From NCBI RefSeq assembly GCF_004758605.1, contig NZ_CP038512.1, positions 666,001-730,000 on the forward strand: a stretch of DNA of 64,000 nucleotides, written 5' to 3'. This DNA is from Deinococcus metallilatus. Its GTDB lineage: Bacteria > Deinococcota > Deinococci > Deinococcales > Deinococcaceae. This document shows positions 22,419-33,394 of this stretch, in pieces. The notes beneath the pieces are model-generated. The model had not been told where the DNA came from. It did no database searches and saw only the letters and a program-made list of their open reading frames with translations. A program made the position numbers and the translations under genes. Positions within the stretch are counted from its first letter, which is position 1. Every line of letters starts with the position of its first letter.

Positions 22419-23414
22419 TCACCCGCCTGCGGCAGTCAGGGAACTCAGCCCGGCGGTGAGCAGCGTCCGGGCGTAACCGATCCGGTGCGGCACCCCCTTC
22501 GCCGTCAGCCGCTTCGCGGTCCGCAGGCAGGACAGCGCGGCGTAGAAGGGGAGGCTCTCCCATGCCGCCGGGACTGCCGCCCGGTAGAAGCCCGCGAACG
22601 TCTCGGCGGCGCCCCCATAGCGTTCGGGACGGCGGGCCGCGAGGTGTTGCAGCGAGGCGTACAGGCGGCCCGCGTCCTCCGCGATGTCCCCGACTTCCCA
22701 CGAGTCCCAGTCGATCACGGTGGTCGTTCCCTCCGAGACATATACGTGGGACACGCTGAAGTCCCCGTGGACGAGGTGGGGCGGACCGGGCCGCGGTTCC
22801 CGCTCCATGAGCGCGGCGAGCAGGTGACGGGCTTCTCCCTTCAGATGAGGGGCATGCTCACCCAGCGCCTTTGCCCAGCGCCGCGCCTTGTCGAGGGGGT
22901 CACTTGGCTGCGCGCTGGTGGGCGGGGGAACTGCCGCCGCGTGGAAGGCCGCCAGCCAACCCGCCGTCCTCTCCAGCACCCCGGTATCACCCCGACGCAA
23001 GGACGTCCGGGCCGGGATGCCCGGAGCTTCCTCCACCAACAGAAGGCGCAATCCGGGCAGGTATGCGACCGGGGCCGGGACCTGCATCGGCTGGCCGGGA
23101 CCCAGCCCCCCGGCACGCAGCGAGGTGAGGAGGGTCAGGACATCGCTGCGGTCCCGTGAATAGACCTTGCCGATCAGGGTCCGCTCCTCCTCGCCCCGGC
23201 GTACCGCGTAACGCAATGTCCAGCGGCTGCCCGCGTGTTCGCGCAGCACCGTGACGGCCTGAACCCGAAGTGGCCCCGCGCCGTCCGTCAGCCAGGGATG
23301 GCCCTGTTCGCTCAGCGCGGCATTCAGGCACCGCTCGGCCTCGGCAGGGACGGTGAGGCGGCCCAGGTGCGGGATGGCCCGGTCGGCGGCGGTATCGCCG
23401 TGGCGTCTGCCCAT
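22419..23414 (-). CDS. APH-fold phosphotransferase
   Basis: 331 residues. The aminoglycoside phosphotransferase/choline kinase fold is seen in HLVHGDFSVSHVYVSEG (Brenner loop with catalytic Asp) and VIDWDSWEVGDIAEDAGRL (metal-binding Asp). It should phosphorylate a small molecule in the cytoplasm; the substrate is unknown and drug resistance should not be assumed. It follows the HAD-like gene by 16 bp, so the two are probably cotranscribed. Confidence 0.85.
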   Translation of the reverse strand: MGRRHGDTAADRAIPHLGRLTVPAEAERCLNAALSEQGHPWLTDGAGPLRVQAVTVLREHAGSRWTLRYAVRRGEEERTLIGKVYSRDRSDVLTLLTSLRAGGLGPGQPMQVPAPVAYLPGLRLLLVEEAPGIPARTSLRRGDTGVLERTAGWLAAFHAAAVPPPTSAQPSDPLDKARRWAKALGEHAPHLKGEARHLLAALMEREPRPGPPHLVHGDFSVSHVYVSEGTTTVIDWDSWEVGDIAEDAGRLYASLQHLAARRPERYGGAAETFAGFYRAAVPAAWESLPFYAALSCLRTAKRLTAKGVPHRIGYARTLLTAGLSSLTAAGG

Positions 23415-23430
23415 GCGGCCGGTCCTCCTT

Positions 23431-24447
23431 TCAGTGCCGGTCCCGGCGGACCAGTGCGTCCGTGAGGTAGGCGTCTACCGGCGTGGGCGTCGCCAGTTCC
23501 CGGAACCACGCCGCCAGGCCGGGTGCGGCACCGTCCAACCGGCGGCCCCGCGCTACCCCGTCGGCCACACCCCAGAGGGCGGCCCGCTTGAGCCGCCGCC
23601 AGTCCGCCTGGGGGATCGGCAACACCGGGGGAAGGTCCGGCCCCTCGCACGGCTGACCGCGCACCACCCCGACCCGCCCGTCTCCCCGCGAGACGCGAAA
23701 GGTCTGCGCCACCGCGCCCACCCCGTTCCAGAGGTCTTCCAGCAGGTGAATGCTGCGCCGCTGCAAGAAGAGGGGATCGCCGCGGCGCAGCACGCCCCCC
23801 AGGTCCCAGCCGGGCGGGGGCGGCCAGGACGGCGGATGGTCACGTTCCGGGCGGGGAATCACGTCCAGGTCGGCCAGGAAGCCCCACTTGCGCTCCCCGT
23901 TGCGGTCCCCGGCCCGCCGCCGCAGGACGAGGTAATGGCCGCGCACCTCTCGCCCAGGATAGACCTGCTGCAAGCAGTCCTGGATGCTGCCGTGAACGCC
24001 CACGTCCACCAGCACCAGCGGCCTGCCTCTCTCCGCGCCCAGCGCACGGAGATAGCGGTCGAGGAGGGCAGCCTGCTCGGCCTGCGCGGTGGCTCCCGCC
24101 GCCAGTGGCCTTGAGAGGTAGGCGAGCTGCACCCGCCACGGATGGACGGCGCGGAAGCGTGGGGAAGCCAGCCGCAGGAGTCGGCGCGCCGCCACGAAGG
24201 GAGCAATCCCGTCCCGGCCCAGGCAGAGGGCCACGCTGTCCGGCTGCGCGGCGAGGTCGTCGAGCCACCGGACCGCGAAGGCGACGAGCGCGGGCGCGTA
24301 GTGATCCCGGCTCACCTCGTACAGCCGCCGCGCCCCGCATTCGTTGAGGTCCCCCATCCCGCCTCCACTCATGGACAGGCCCCAGATGTCATGCGTTGAC
24401 AATACGCCGCGTTCCCCACGCTGTCCTTGAGCAGGCTTTGAGCTCAA
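23431..24447 (-). CDS. HAD-superfamily-like protein
   Basis: 338 residues as read; later ATGs at 24372 and 24357 (the latter giving MGDLNECGARRLYEV) are more likely true starts. Two segments recall the large HAD-like proteins of COG5610: VALCLGRDGIAPFVAARRLL and LVLVDVGVHGSIQDCLQQV. Members occur near surface-polysaccharide genes, but here the neighbour is an APH-fold kinase. The catalytic Asp assignment is uncertain and the function unknown. Confidence 0.6.
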   Translation of the reverse strand: MSSKPAQGQRGERGVLSTHDIWGLSMSGGGMGDLNECGARRLYEVSRDHYAPALVAFAVRWLDDLAAQPDSVALCLGRDGIAPFVAARRLLRLASPRFRAVHPWRVQLAYLSRPLAAGATAQAEQAALLDRYLRALGAERGRPLVLVDVGVHGSIQDCLQQVYPGREVRGHYLVLRRRAGDRNGERKWGFLADLDVIPRPERDHPPSWPPPPGWDLGGVLRRGDPLFLQRRSIHLLEDLWNGVGAVAQTFRVSRGDGRVGVVRGQPCEGPDLPPVLPIPQADWRRLKRAALWGVADGVARGRRLDGAAPGLAAWFRELATPTPVDAYLTDALVRRDRH

Positions 24448-24774
24448 CCGGGTTCAGAGCGCAGGAGGCGGAGGGCGGCCAGAGGGTCAAGGCAGAGTTG
24501 GCGAACGAGCGCGGTGAAGTGACGAGGCGGTGAGGCGAGCAAGGCCCGGACTCCACCCTTGAGGACAGCCTGACCCTGAGTGCCCTTTCGCAACGGCATC
24601 GATCTTCGTGCCATTTTTCCTGTCGGCGCCCGACGACTCCAGAGTTGCTCCGGCGCGGCGTTCTGCTCGCCTGACCCCACGACCTGCGGGAGAGCCCTTC
24701 ATGGCAGACTCCTTAAACCACCGCCTGGTGGGGGGGACCGGCCGGTCAACCTCTTCAGGGTCTACACTGCCAGC
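24448..24774. other. 327-bp gap, no secure gene
   Basis: A leftward frame (24444-24680) ends in VRALLASPPRHFTALVRQL, which reads like real protein but which I could not place; it might be the tail of a lost transposase. The last 15 bases hold the -10 box of the GGDEF/HD-GYP gene. Confidence 0.35.
24763..24768 (+). promoter_or_regulatory. Leaderless -10 box of the GGDEF/HD-GYP gene
   Basis: TACACT followed by 6 bases and the ATG at 24775. It sets the start, since the frame is open much further upstream to 24580. Confidence 0.7.
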
Positions 24775-26415
24775 ATGTCCCTTTTTAAGGTGTGGCGGGC
24801 AACTCGTCCCACCTCCTCCGGGTGGGCGCGGCTGCTGGCCTGGAGCGTGGCGGGGGGCGCGCTGCTCGCGGTGCGTGCCCGGCACCAGCAGGAGCGGCAT
24901 GATCGCCTGACCCGCCTGCTTAGCCGTGAGGGCTTCGAGCAGAGCCTGGGCCGCTCCCGGCGTTCGGGGACCCTCGCCCTCGTCGCCGTCAACCGCCTCA
25001 AGCTGCTCAACGTGCAGCAGGGCTGGAAGGCGGGCGACCGGCTCCTGCGCGAGGTGGCCCGGGCCTTGAGCACAGCACTGCCGCCGGGCAGCCTGCTGGC
25101 GCGCTGGAGCGGCGACGAGTTCCTCGCCTTCGTGCCCGAGAGCGAGTTCCAGGTCGTCGACCAGGCCCTGAGCCGCCTTCAGGGGAGGCTGCCGTCGGCC
25201 TTTGCCGGGCAGCCCACCTTCGTCTTCGGGCTCGCGCCCCTGCACAGCCCCGAGGGGTTCAGGCACGCCCTGAATGAGGTGGACCACGAGGTCTACCTGG
25301 ACAAGGGGACCGGTGAGGTTTCGGCCCAGACGCTGGGCGAGGAACGCGGGCTGTTCGAGTTCGCGCTGCGGTTGGCCCAGTTGGAGGACCCCGAGGTCAT
25401 CATCCGCCGTGGGCTGCCCATGGCGCGCAAGTTGCTGCATTTCGAGGCCGCCGCCTACTACAGGGTGGAGGGTCACGACATCACGGCGTACTCCCTGGAC
25501 TACGATCCGGCGGTGCCGTTGCCCCAGGAGGGGATAAAGCTTCCGATTCACATCAGCGGCCTGGCGGAGCGCGCCCTCCGGGAACACTGCACGGTGATCA
25601 GCGTGGACGCGCCCAACGACCCGGAGGCCACCGGCATCTGGACCCTGATGAAGGTCCAGAGCGCCATGGTCGCGCCGGTCGAGATCAGCGGTCAGCCCCT
25701 CGGCCTGCTGGGGATGGGGCAGCTCACGGGGCACAAGGCCCTGCCGGTGCGGGCGCAGCATGTCCTCGAACTCGCCGCGTTGCGCCTCGCCCACGCGCTG
25801 GAACTGCGTGAAAAGACCCAGGCCCTGCGGCGAACCCTCGAAGGCGGTCTGCTCGGGCTCGGCGTCGCCCTCGAAGTCCGCGACCTCGAATCCTACGGAC
25901 ACACCCAGCGCGTCGTCGACGCCAGCGTCCGGTTAGGCCGCGCCCTCGGTCTGGACCCGCTGGCCCTCGACGAACTCCGGCAGGGGGCCTACCTCCACGA
26001 CATCGGCAAGCTCTCAATTCCCGACCGCATCCTGCTCAAACCTGGTCCGCTCGACCCGGACGAGTGGCGCATCATGCAGGGACACGCGGCCGCTGGCGCC
26101 TCCATCGCCGCCCACATCCCGCAGCTCTCGCCCGGGGCGCTGGACGTGATCCGGTCGCACCACGAGCGTTGGGACGGCACCGGGTATCCGTCGCGTCTGG
26201 CGGGGGAGGAGATTCCGCTGCTGGCCCGCATCTTTACAGTGTGCGACGTGTACGACGCGCTCACGAGCGAGCGGCCCTACAAGGCGGCGTGGACACCGGA
26301 AGAGGCGCGGGCGGAGATCGCGGCCCAGGCGGGACGCCAGTTTGATCCGCGGGTCGTCCGGGCGTTTCTGGAAGCGAACGAGCCGGTCCCCACTGCCTGG
26401 GATGACCAGGGCTAG
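24775..26415 (+). CDS. GGDEF-GAF-HD-GYP cyclic-di-GMP signalling protein
   Basis: 546 residues. A short N-terminal hydrophobic stretch (about 15-30) may anchor it. A GGDEF domain follows with RWSGDEFLAF at the active site (SGDEF, a variant still seen in some active enzymes), then a GAF-like middle region (IIRRGLPMARKLLHFEAAAYY). The C-terminal HD-GYP phosphodiesterase is complete: HDIGKLSIPDRILLKPGPL, then SHHERWDGTGYPSRLAGEEI and CDVYDALTSERPYK. It can probably both sense and hydrolyse c-di-GMP. The start was chosen from the leaderless promoter. Confidence 0.9.
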   Translation: MSLFKVWRATRPTSSGWARLLAWSVAGGALLAVRARHQQERHDRLTRLLSREGFEQSLGRSRRSGTLALVAVNRLKLLNVQQGWKAGDRLLREVARALSTALPPGSLLARWSGDEFLAFVPESEFQVVDQALSRLQGRLPSAFAGQPTFVFGLAPLHSPEGFRHALNEVDHEVYLDKGTGEVSAQTLGEERGLFEFALRLAQLEDPEVIIRRGLPMARKLLHFEAAAYYRVEGHDITAYSLDYDPAVPLPQEGIKLPIHISGLAERALREHCTVISVDAPNDPEATGIWTLMKVQSAMVAPVEISGQPLGLLGMGQLTGHKALPVRAQHVLELAALRLAHALELREKTQALRRTLEGGLLGLGVALEVRDLESYGHTQRVVDASVRLGRALGLDPLALDELRQGAYLHDIGKLSIPDRILLKPGPLDPDEWRIMQGHAAAGASIAAHIPQLSPGALDVIRSHHERWDGTGYPSRLAGEEIPLLARIFTVCDVYDALTSERPYKAAWTPEEARAEIAAQAGRQFDPRVVRAFLEANEPVPTAWDDQG

Positions 26416-26676
26416 GACATGCCAGGGAGCGAGCTACCGTTGGCAAAGGCGTCGGCCTGTAAGGGAAATGCGGTGCAAGCTGGCCGGGCCATGCACGCGC
26501 TGATCGTGGGCAGCCATCGCATTGGCGCTGAAGCAGGCAGAACTGCTCGCCCAGGACAGTCCGGTCCATTCAGGCCCGTAGTGGCCGGGAATTCGCACGC
26601 CAGGTCCTCGACGTTGTGCAGCCCGTATGTCATGCGATCCCGTGCTATAGGGAACCGCCTCCGCGCCGCACCCGGC
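26416..26676. other. Gap of 261 bp, nothing recognised
   Basis: Open frames exist on both strands but none looks like a protein. A TATAGG box near 26652 could serve the small gene at 26677. Confidence 0.3.
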
Positions 26677-26823
26677 ATGGACCCGCACGCCGACCAGAAC
26701 CTTCAGACCCTCTGCGATGCCTGGAACGAGGGCAAGTGGAACCCAGTGCGTCACGCCCCCACCGGGGAGCAGCGCCGAAGCTACGACAGGCTGCACGGCA
26801 TCTTCGCTCAGGAGGCCGGGTGA
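26677..26823 (+). CDS. Small uncharacterised protein, 48 residues
   Basis: MDPHADQNLQTLCDAWNEGK at the start, charged and soluble, with no recognised domain. Its stop overlaps the GTG start of the next gene by 4 bases (GTGA), so the two are likely coupled. No strong ribosome-binding site is visible. A small gene overlapping a larger one is the shape of many toxin-antitoxin and regulator pairs, but no sequence evidence goes further. Confidence 0.5.
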   Translation: MDPHADQNLQTLCDAWNEGKWNPVRHAPTGEQRRSYDRLHGIFAQEAG

Positions 26824-27596
26824 CGACCTTCGAGGAGTGCCGCCAGGACCTGCTGGAGCGCGGCGGACCTCCTGCCCTCAGGGCCTACGACCGCTGGTTG
26901 AACCGGCCCGGCTACCAGGAGGTTCACGCCCTCGTCCACGGCTTCGAGCACGCTTATCTGGGCCGCATCACGAGAGATGAGATGCAGGAGGTCCGCGCGA
27001 GATCGGCACACGCGCTGGGAGACGTGCGGACCGGGGAACAGCGGCCCGAGGTCGAGGACGCCGGTCCCCCCTTCGCGTACCAGCATCTGTTCCACCTCTA
27101 CATCGAGCAGCATCAGGCTGTCCCGACCTGGCAGGCGTTCAGCGGCTAGCTCCGGGGGGGCGCGGCCCGCGAGATGTTCCTGCGCCCGCTTCTGGAGGAC
27201 ATCGGCTTCTACATGGCGGAGCGGCCGGAAAGGGTGAGGCTCGGCCGCGCCGTGCAGTGGCGGCTGGGGAAGTTCTACTACAGCGCGATGCGCGAACTCG
27301 ACATTCAGGTCCGCCTGCGCGAGGACCACGGGCTGCCGCTGCGATATCACCTACTCGCCGACGTGCTGCTGCGCACCGACTTCTGGTTGGGGGACGACCT
27401 TGTCTGCGTGTACTTCGCCAATCCGAAGTACCGGGACCGGGAGGTGGGCCGGAAGCCCCCGGCCGCCGCCTTTCTCGGCCAGGCCACACCGCCCTTCACG
27501 ATCCACCATGTCGGCATCGAACGGCAGGGCTTCGGCAAGTTCTGGATCGCCAGCGACGCCAGCATCGCTGACCTGGCCCGTCGGCTCGGTGCGTAA
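26820..27596 (+). pseudogene. Uncharacterised protein interrupted by an in-frame TAG
   Basis: From the GTG at 26820 the frame encodes 109 residues (TTFEECRQDLLERGGPPALR onward) to an amber TAG at 27147-27149, and continues in the same frame to 27596 for another 148 residues (MFLRPLLEDIGFYMAERPER onward). The two halves read as one protein of about 258 residues. The second half contains LLADVLLRTDFWLGDDLVCV followed by YFANPKYRD, a beta-hairpin with Asp and Lys reminiscent of, but not matching, PD-(D/E)XK nucleases. I recognise no family. The second half may restart at the ATG at 27174. Confidence 0.6.
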
Positions 27597-27682
27597 GCCT
27601 CACCGCAGGCGCCGGGGGAAGTCTGGATCGCCCCTTCCGTCAGGGCAACCGCGAAGTCCGGTTTTTGGAAGCCCTGCCCGGT

Positions 27683-27748
27683 TCAACCCCTCAGTCAGCT
27701 TCGCTGACAGCTCCCCTCAAGGGGAGCCAGGGACGCCGTTTGCCCTTA
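27683..27748. repeat. Dispersed GC-rich repeat element, copy B
   Basis: CCCCTC...GCTTCGCTGACAGCTCCCCT followed by GGGGAGCCAGGGACGCCGTT, nearly identical to the reverse complement of the element at 15661-15687. It ends just before the IS1-family element, whose left end is at 27754. Confidence 0.6.
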
Positions 27749-27765
27749 GGAAGCTGGTAGTGGTT

Positions 27766-28184
27766 TCAGGGTAATGACGCGTTGTCGCGGTGGAGGAAGA
27801 GCCAGACGATGAGTTCGAGGTTGGCCTGCTGACGGCAGAACGAGAGACTTTTGCGGACCAGGAAGGGCAATTTGGCACGGAGGGTGGCATTGAAGCGCTC
27901 GATGTGCTGAGTTCCGCCAATCCGATGCAGTCCTCCGAAGACCACCCCTTTGTAGGCCGACAAGCGGTCTGTAGGACAGACCGCATCCAGGTAGGGTGTG
28001 GGGAGGCTCTGCCAGAGGCCAAAAGCACCTGTTGCGTCACGCTGCCCGAAAAAGCAGCCGACGATCCGTCGGGAAGCTCGGTCCATGGCCAGCCAGATCC
28101 ACAGCCGTCGGTCTTGGCGTCCGACGAAGGTGCATCACTCATCGCATTCCAGCACCAGCGAGGCTGGTGCTGGAATGCTCAGGC
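27766..28184 (-). pseudogene. insB: IS1 InsB transposase domain, read by -1 frameshift, with internal TGA
   Basis: In the frame reached by a -1 shift on A7 the product continues SLSIPAPASLVLECDE, then a TGA (28135-28137), then CTFVGRQDRRLWIWLAMDRA and the rest of the DDE domain to 27766 (YKGVVFGGLHRIG, HIERFNATLRAKLPF, LIVWLFLHRDN). IS1 transposases normally have DE followed by Leu, Met or Trp here, so the TGA probably arose from TGG or a similar codon. The fusion InsAB' would be truncated. Confidence 0.75.
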
Positions 28185-28191
28185 TTTTTTT
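28143..28191 (-). promoter_or_regulatory. Programmed -1 frameshift signal of the IS1-family element
   Basis: On the minus strand a run of seven A (28191-28185) is followed after 6 bases, including the InsA TGA, by a perfect 16-bp hairpin: GCATTCCAGCACCAGC (28178-28163 read on the minus strand) with a 3-base loop, closing at 28144. Slippery run, spacer and strong stem-loop are the three parts of a canonical -1 recoding site. Confidence 0.75.
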
Positions 28192-28487
28192 GCTTGGGGT
28201 TGTTCTTCAGGAATGCTGTGCAAAACGGTCTTTTTAAGCTTTTTGAGGTGAAGACGGAACCAGCAACGACTGACCCCGGCAACCCGACAGATGCCGCGAT
28301 GGGAGAGGCGTTCGGTCAGCAGGCGGTCTACTTCAGCCTCTTTTTCAGGCGAAATGCGGTGCCAGGTGGCGTCAGGGGTGAACTGGTACCGGCATTCACG
28401 ACACAGGTAGCGCTGTTTCCCCGTGTGGGCCTGCCCATTTTTGACGATGTGAACGCCATGGCACCTGGGGCAGACCGGGTCGTTCAT
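28179..28487 (-). CDS. insA: IS1 InsA
   Basis: 102 residues. A zinc-ribbon with CPRCHG and CRECRYQF precedes a helix-turn-helix (ERLSHRGICRVAGVSRCWF), the InsA layout. InsA binds the IS ends and represses; the InsAB' fusion is the transposase. It ends in QAKKA at the A7 slippery run. Confidence 0.82.
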   Translation of the reverse strand: MNDPVCPRCHGVHIVKNGQAHTGKQRYLCRECRYQFTPDATWHRISPEKEAEVDRLLTERLSHRGICRVAGVSRCWFRLHLKKLKKTVLHSIPEEQPQAKKA

Positions 28488-28565
28488 ACTTCATTGAACC
28501 CCCGTCCTCCGCTGAAAGCCACGACCAGGAAGCTCAAGCTGTTGCCTCCCCTTGAACGCTTGATG

Positions 28566-28718
28566 TACAATAGAAACTTGCTGTCTGGGATGGGCTTTTT
28601 TCTCCCTCTCCCCTTGCGGGAGAGGGGTGGCGCGCGAAGCTCGCCCTCATTCCAGACGAGAAAAATGCTCCTGATGGCCTGACCCGCCCGCCCCGCATTT
28701 CACAGCAAGCGTTTTTTT
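28566..28718 (+). ncRNA. Possible structured RNA between two insertion sequences
   Basis: A promoter-like pair (TTGCCT 28542-28547, 18 bp, TACAAT 28566-28571) would start a transcript near 28577. CTTGCTGT (28577-28584) pairs with ACAGCAAG (28702-28709), which is followed by CG and seven T (28712-28718) like a terminator. Inside, GTCTGGGATG (28583-28592) pairs with CATTCCAGAC (28648-28657), enclosing a 9-bp hairpin (28604-28612 with 28618-28626) and a short one (28629-28645). No protein is encoded. The inner hairpins resemble common REP-type repeats, so a repeat array rather than an RNA gene is possible. Confidence 0.35.
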
Positions 28719-28725
28719 GAGGGGC

Positions 28726-28765
28726 GTGGCCGGACTCGCAGAGCGGCGCAGCAGAGGGCTTCAAC
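28726..28765. repeat. Dispersed GC-rich repeat element, partial copy
   Basis: GCCGGACTCGCAGAGCGGCG (28729-28748) and the bases after it match the reverse complement of the 15591-15623 part of copy A with few differences. Between this and the IS5-family element (28766-28855) I see no gene. Confidence 0.5.
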
Positions 28766-28892
28766 CGGGCCTGTGCGGACTCGGCACCTTTGCGGTGACC
28801 CTGCCCCTTCCGTCTCCGGTCCCATGCAGGTGAAGTCGTCGGGGAAGCTTTGCAACTAGGGTCTGTCTGGCTGAAGTTGGCAGGATAGGGAG

Positions 28893-29324
<432 letters not shown>

Positions 29325-29814
29325 TGGATGGGAAGTGTCGGCCCCTCAGTGTGCTGATCTCTGCTGGGCAGGCGAGCGACCCGACCTACCTCGTGCCGCT
29401 TCTGGAGGCCGTGCGGGTGGGGCGTCCCGGTCCGGGACGCCCGCGCAAGCGTCCCCCGACCCTTCGGATGGATCGGGCGTATGGGGCGAGGAAATACCGG
29501 CGTGCTTTGCGGGCACGCAAGATCAGGTGTGTCTGTCCCGAGCGCCAGGATGCGCGCAAGGCCCGGCTGCGGAAGGGCAAGCGGGGGGGACGCCCCCCAA
29601 AATTTGACGCAGAAGCCTACAAAGGCCGCCAGGTCGTCGAACGGGGGATCAATCGCCTCAAGGATTTTCGGGCGATTGCCACCCGGTACGAGAAGCGTGG
29701 ACACCAGTTTTTAGCCGGTGTCCACCTCGCTTGCATCCTTCTTTGGCTTTGATTCTTCAGCCAGACAGACCCTAGGCCGCACCAGGAGCCCGTCACCCCT
29801 GCGCCGACTGGTCT

Positions 29815-30996
<1,182 letters not shown>

Positions 30997-31002
30997 AGGG
31001 CG

Positions 31003-31008
31003 AGGGTA
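31003..31008 (-). promoter_or_regulatory. Leaderless -10 box of the aminotransferase gene
   Basis: TACCCT on the minus strand, 6 bases before the ATG at 30996. The divergent gene has TACAAT (31060-31065) 6 bases before its ATG at 31072, so two leaderless promoters share a 75-bp region. Confidence 0.7.
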
Positions 31009-31071
31009 CAGCGGGGGATGGGGGAGGGGTGGGGGTGGGCTAGGGGAAATCCACGGTTCTACAATCGCCGC

Positions 31072-31424
31072 ATGAAACCCTCCGTCAAACCGCAGACGAG
31101 GTGGGCGGTGCTGTGGGACCTGCTGAAGCGGAGCCTCCTGTACGGCTGTGGTGCGAGTCTCCTGGGCGCCCTCCTGGGGTACCTGTTCATTCAGCACGGA
31201 TGGCACGGCGTCCTGACCGGGCTGACTGTCGCGGGCATCCTCCTGTGCATCCTGGCCGGGTCGTTTGTCCAGGGGTCCTTTGGCAGCCAGAACGCGGTGG
31301 CGTTTTTACAGGCCCCCGCCTGGGCGACGCTCCGGCGCGCGTGCAGTGGCCCCTCATGTCCACGTTCGTCGCCCTCATGGCCGCAGGCGTCTGCTTCCTG
31401 CTCGCCTGGCTGGGCCGCCTCTGA
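31072..31424 (+). pseudogene. Small membrane protein (DUF3899-like) with frameshift
   Basis: From the ATG at 31072 there are two membrane helices (LLYGCGASLLGALLGYLFI and GVLTGLTVAGILLCILAG) and a conserved-looking FGSQNAVAFLQAP. Near 31335 the frame shifts; the last helix (STFVALMAAGVCFLLAWLG) is read in another frame, ending at 31424. Repaired, about 117 residues with three helices. The DUF3899 assignment is by general resemblance. One base is missing or extra. Confidence 0.6.
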
Positions 31425-31494
31425 CTCTGGAGCTTTCCCAAAACGGCGAAGAGGCAGCCTCTGCGGCCGCCCCCCCGTCTCCACGTTTCCCGGC

Positions 31495-33200
<1,706 letters not shown>

Positions 33201-33202
33201 AC

Positions 33203-33243
<41 letters not shown>

Positions 33244-33394
33244 CATATGGAGCCGTGATGACCCCGGAAACGGCCTGGACAGACTCAGGCGGAGGCGTTC
33301 ACGAAAAAGGGCGACCCTTCACGCGCCTGCTTGGGGGCGCTCCTTTGGGCCGCCGTTCTTAAAGGCAGGGGGCGGCGGGAAAGAGAACGGCTGT

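Larger units (their letters stand above)
27754..28528 (-). mobile_element. IS1-family insertion sequence (defective)
   Basis: 775 bp, close to the 768 bp of IS1. The ends are imperfect inverted repeats: CTGGTAGTGGTTTCAG (27754-27769) and, reading inward from the right, CTGGTCGTGGCTTTCAG (28528-28512). It encodes InsA and, in the -1 frame, InsB. GAAG occurs just outside both ends, but an 8-9 bp target duplication is not evident. A TGA inside InsB should block transposase production. Confidence 0.8.

Noticed and set aside
22419..23414. Aminoglycoside resistance gene
   Set aside because: The APH fold is shared by many kinases and nothing shows an antibiotic substrate.
24444..24680. Leftward 78-codon frame as a gene
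   Set aside because: The C-terminal part looks protein-like, but there is no start signal and I could not assign it; kept only as a note on the gap.
26412..26678. Leftward frame with cysteines upstream of the unknown unit
   Set aside because: No start signal, no domain and atypical composition; probably a shadow in a non-coding gap.
27147..27149. TAG as a genome-wide reassigned codon
   Set aside because: TAG ends normal genes in this window, for example the LysR gene at 1842-1844 and meaB at 53239-53241.
28135..28137. TGA in InsB as selenocysteine
   Set aside because: Transposases do not use selenocysteine and the position is not catalytic; a point mutation is simpler.
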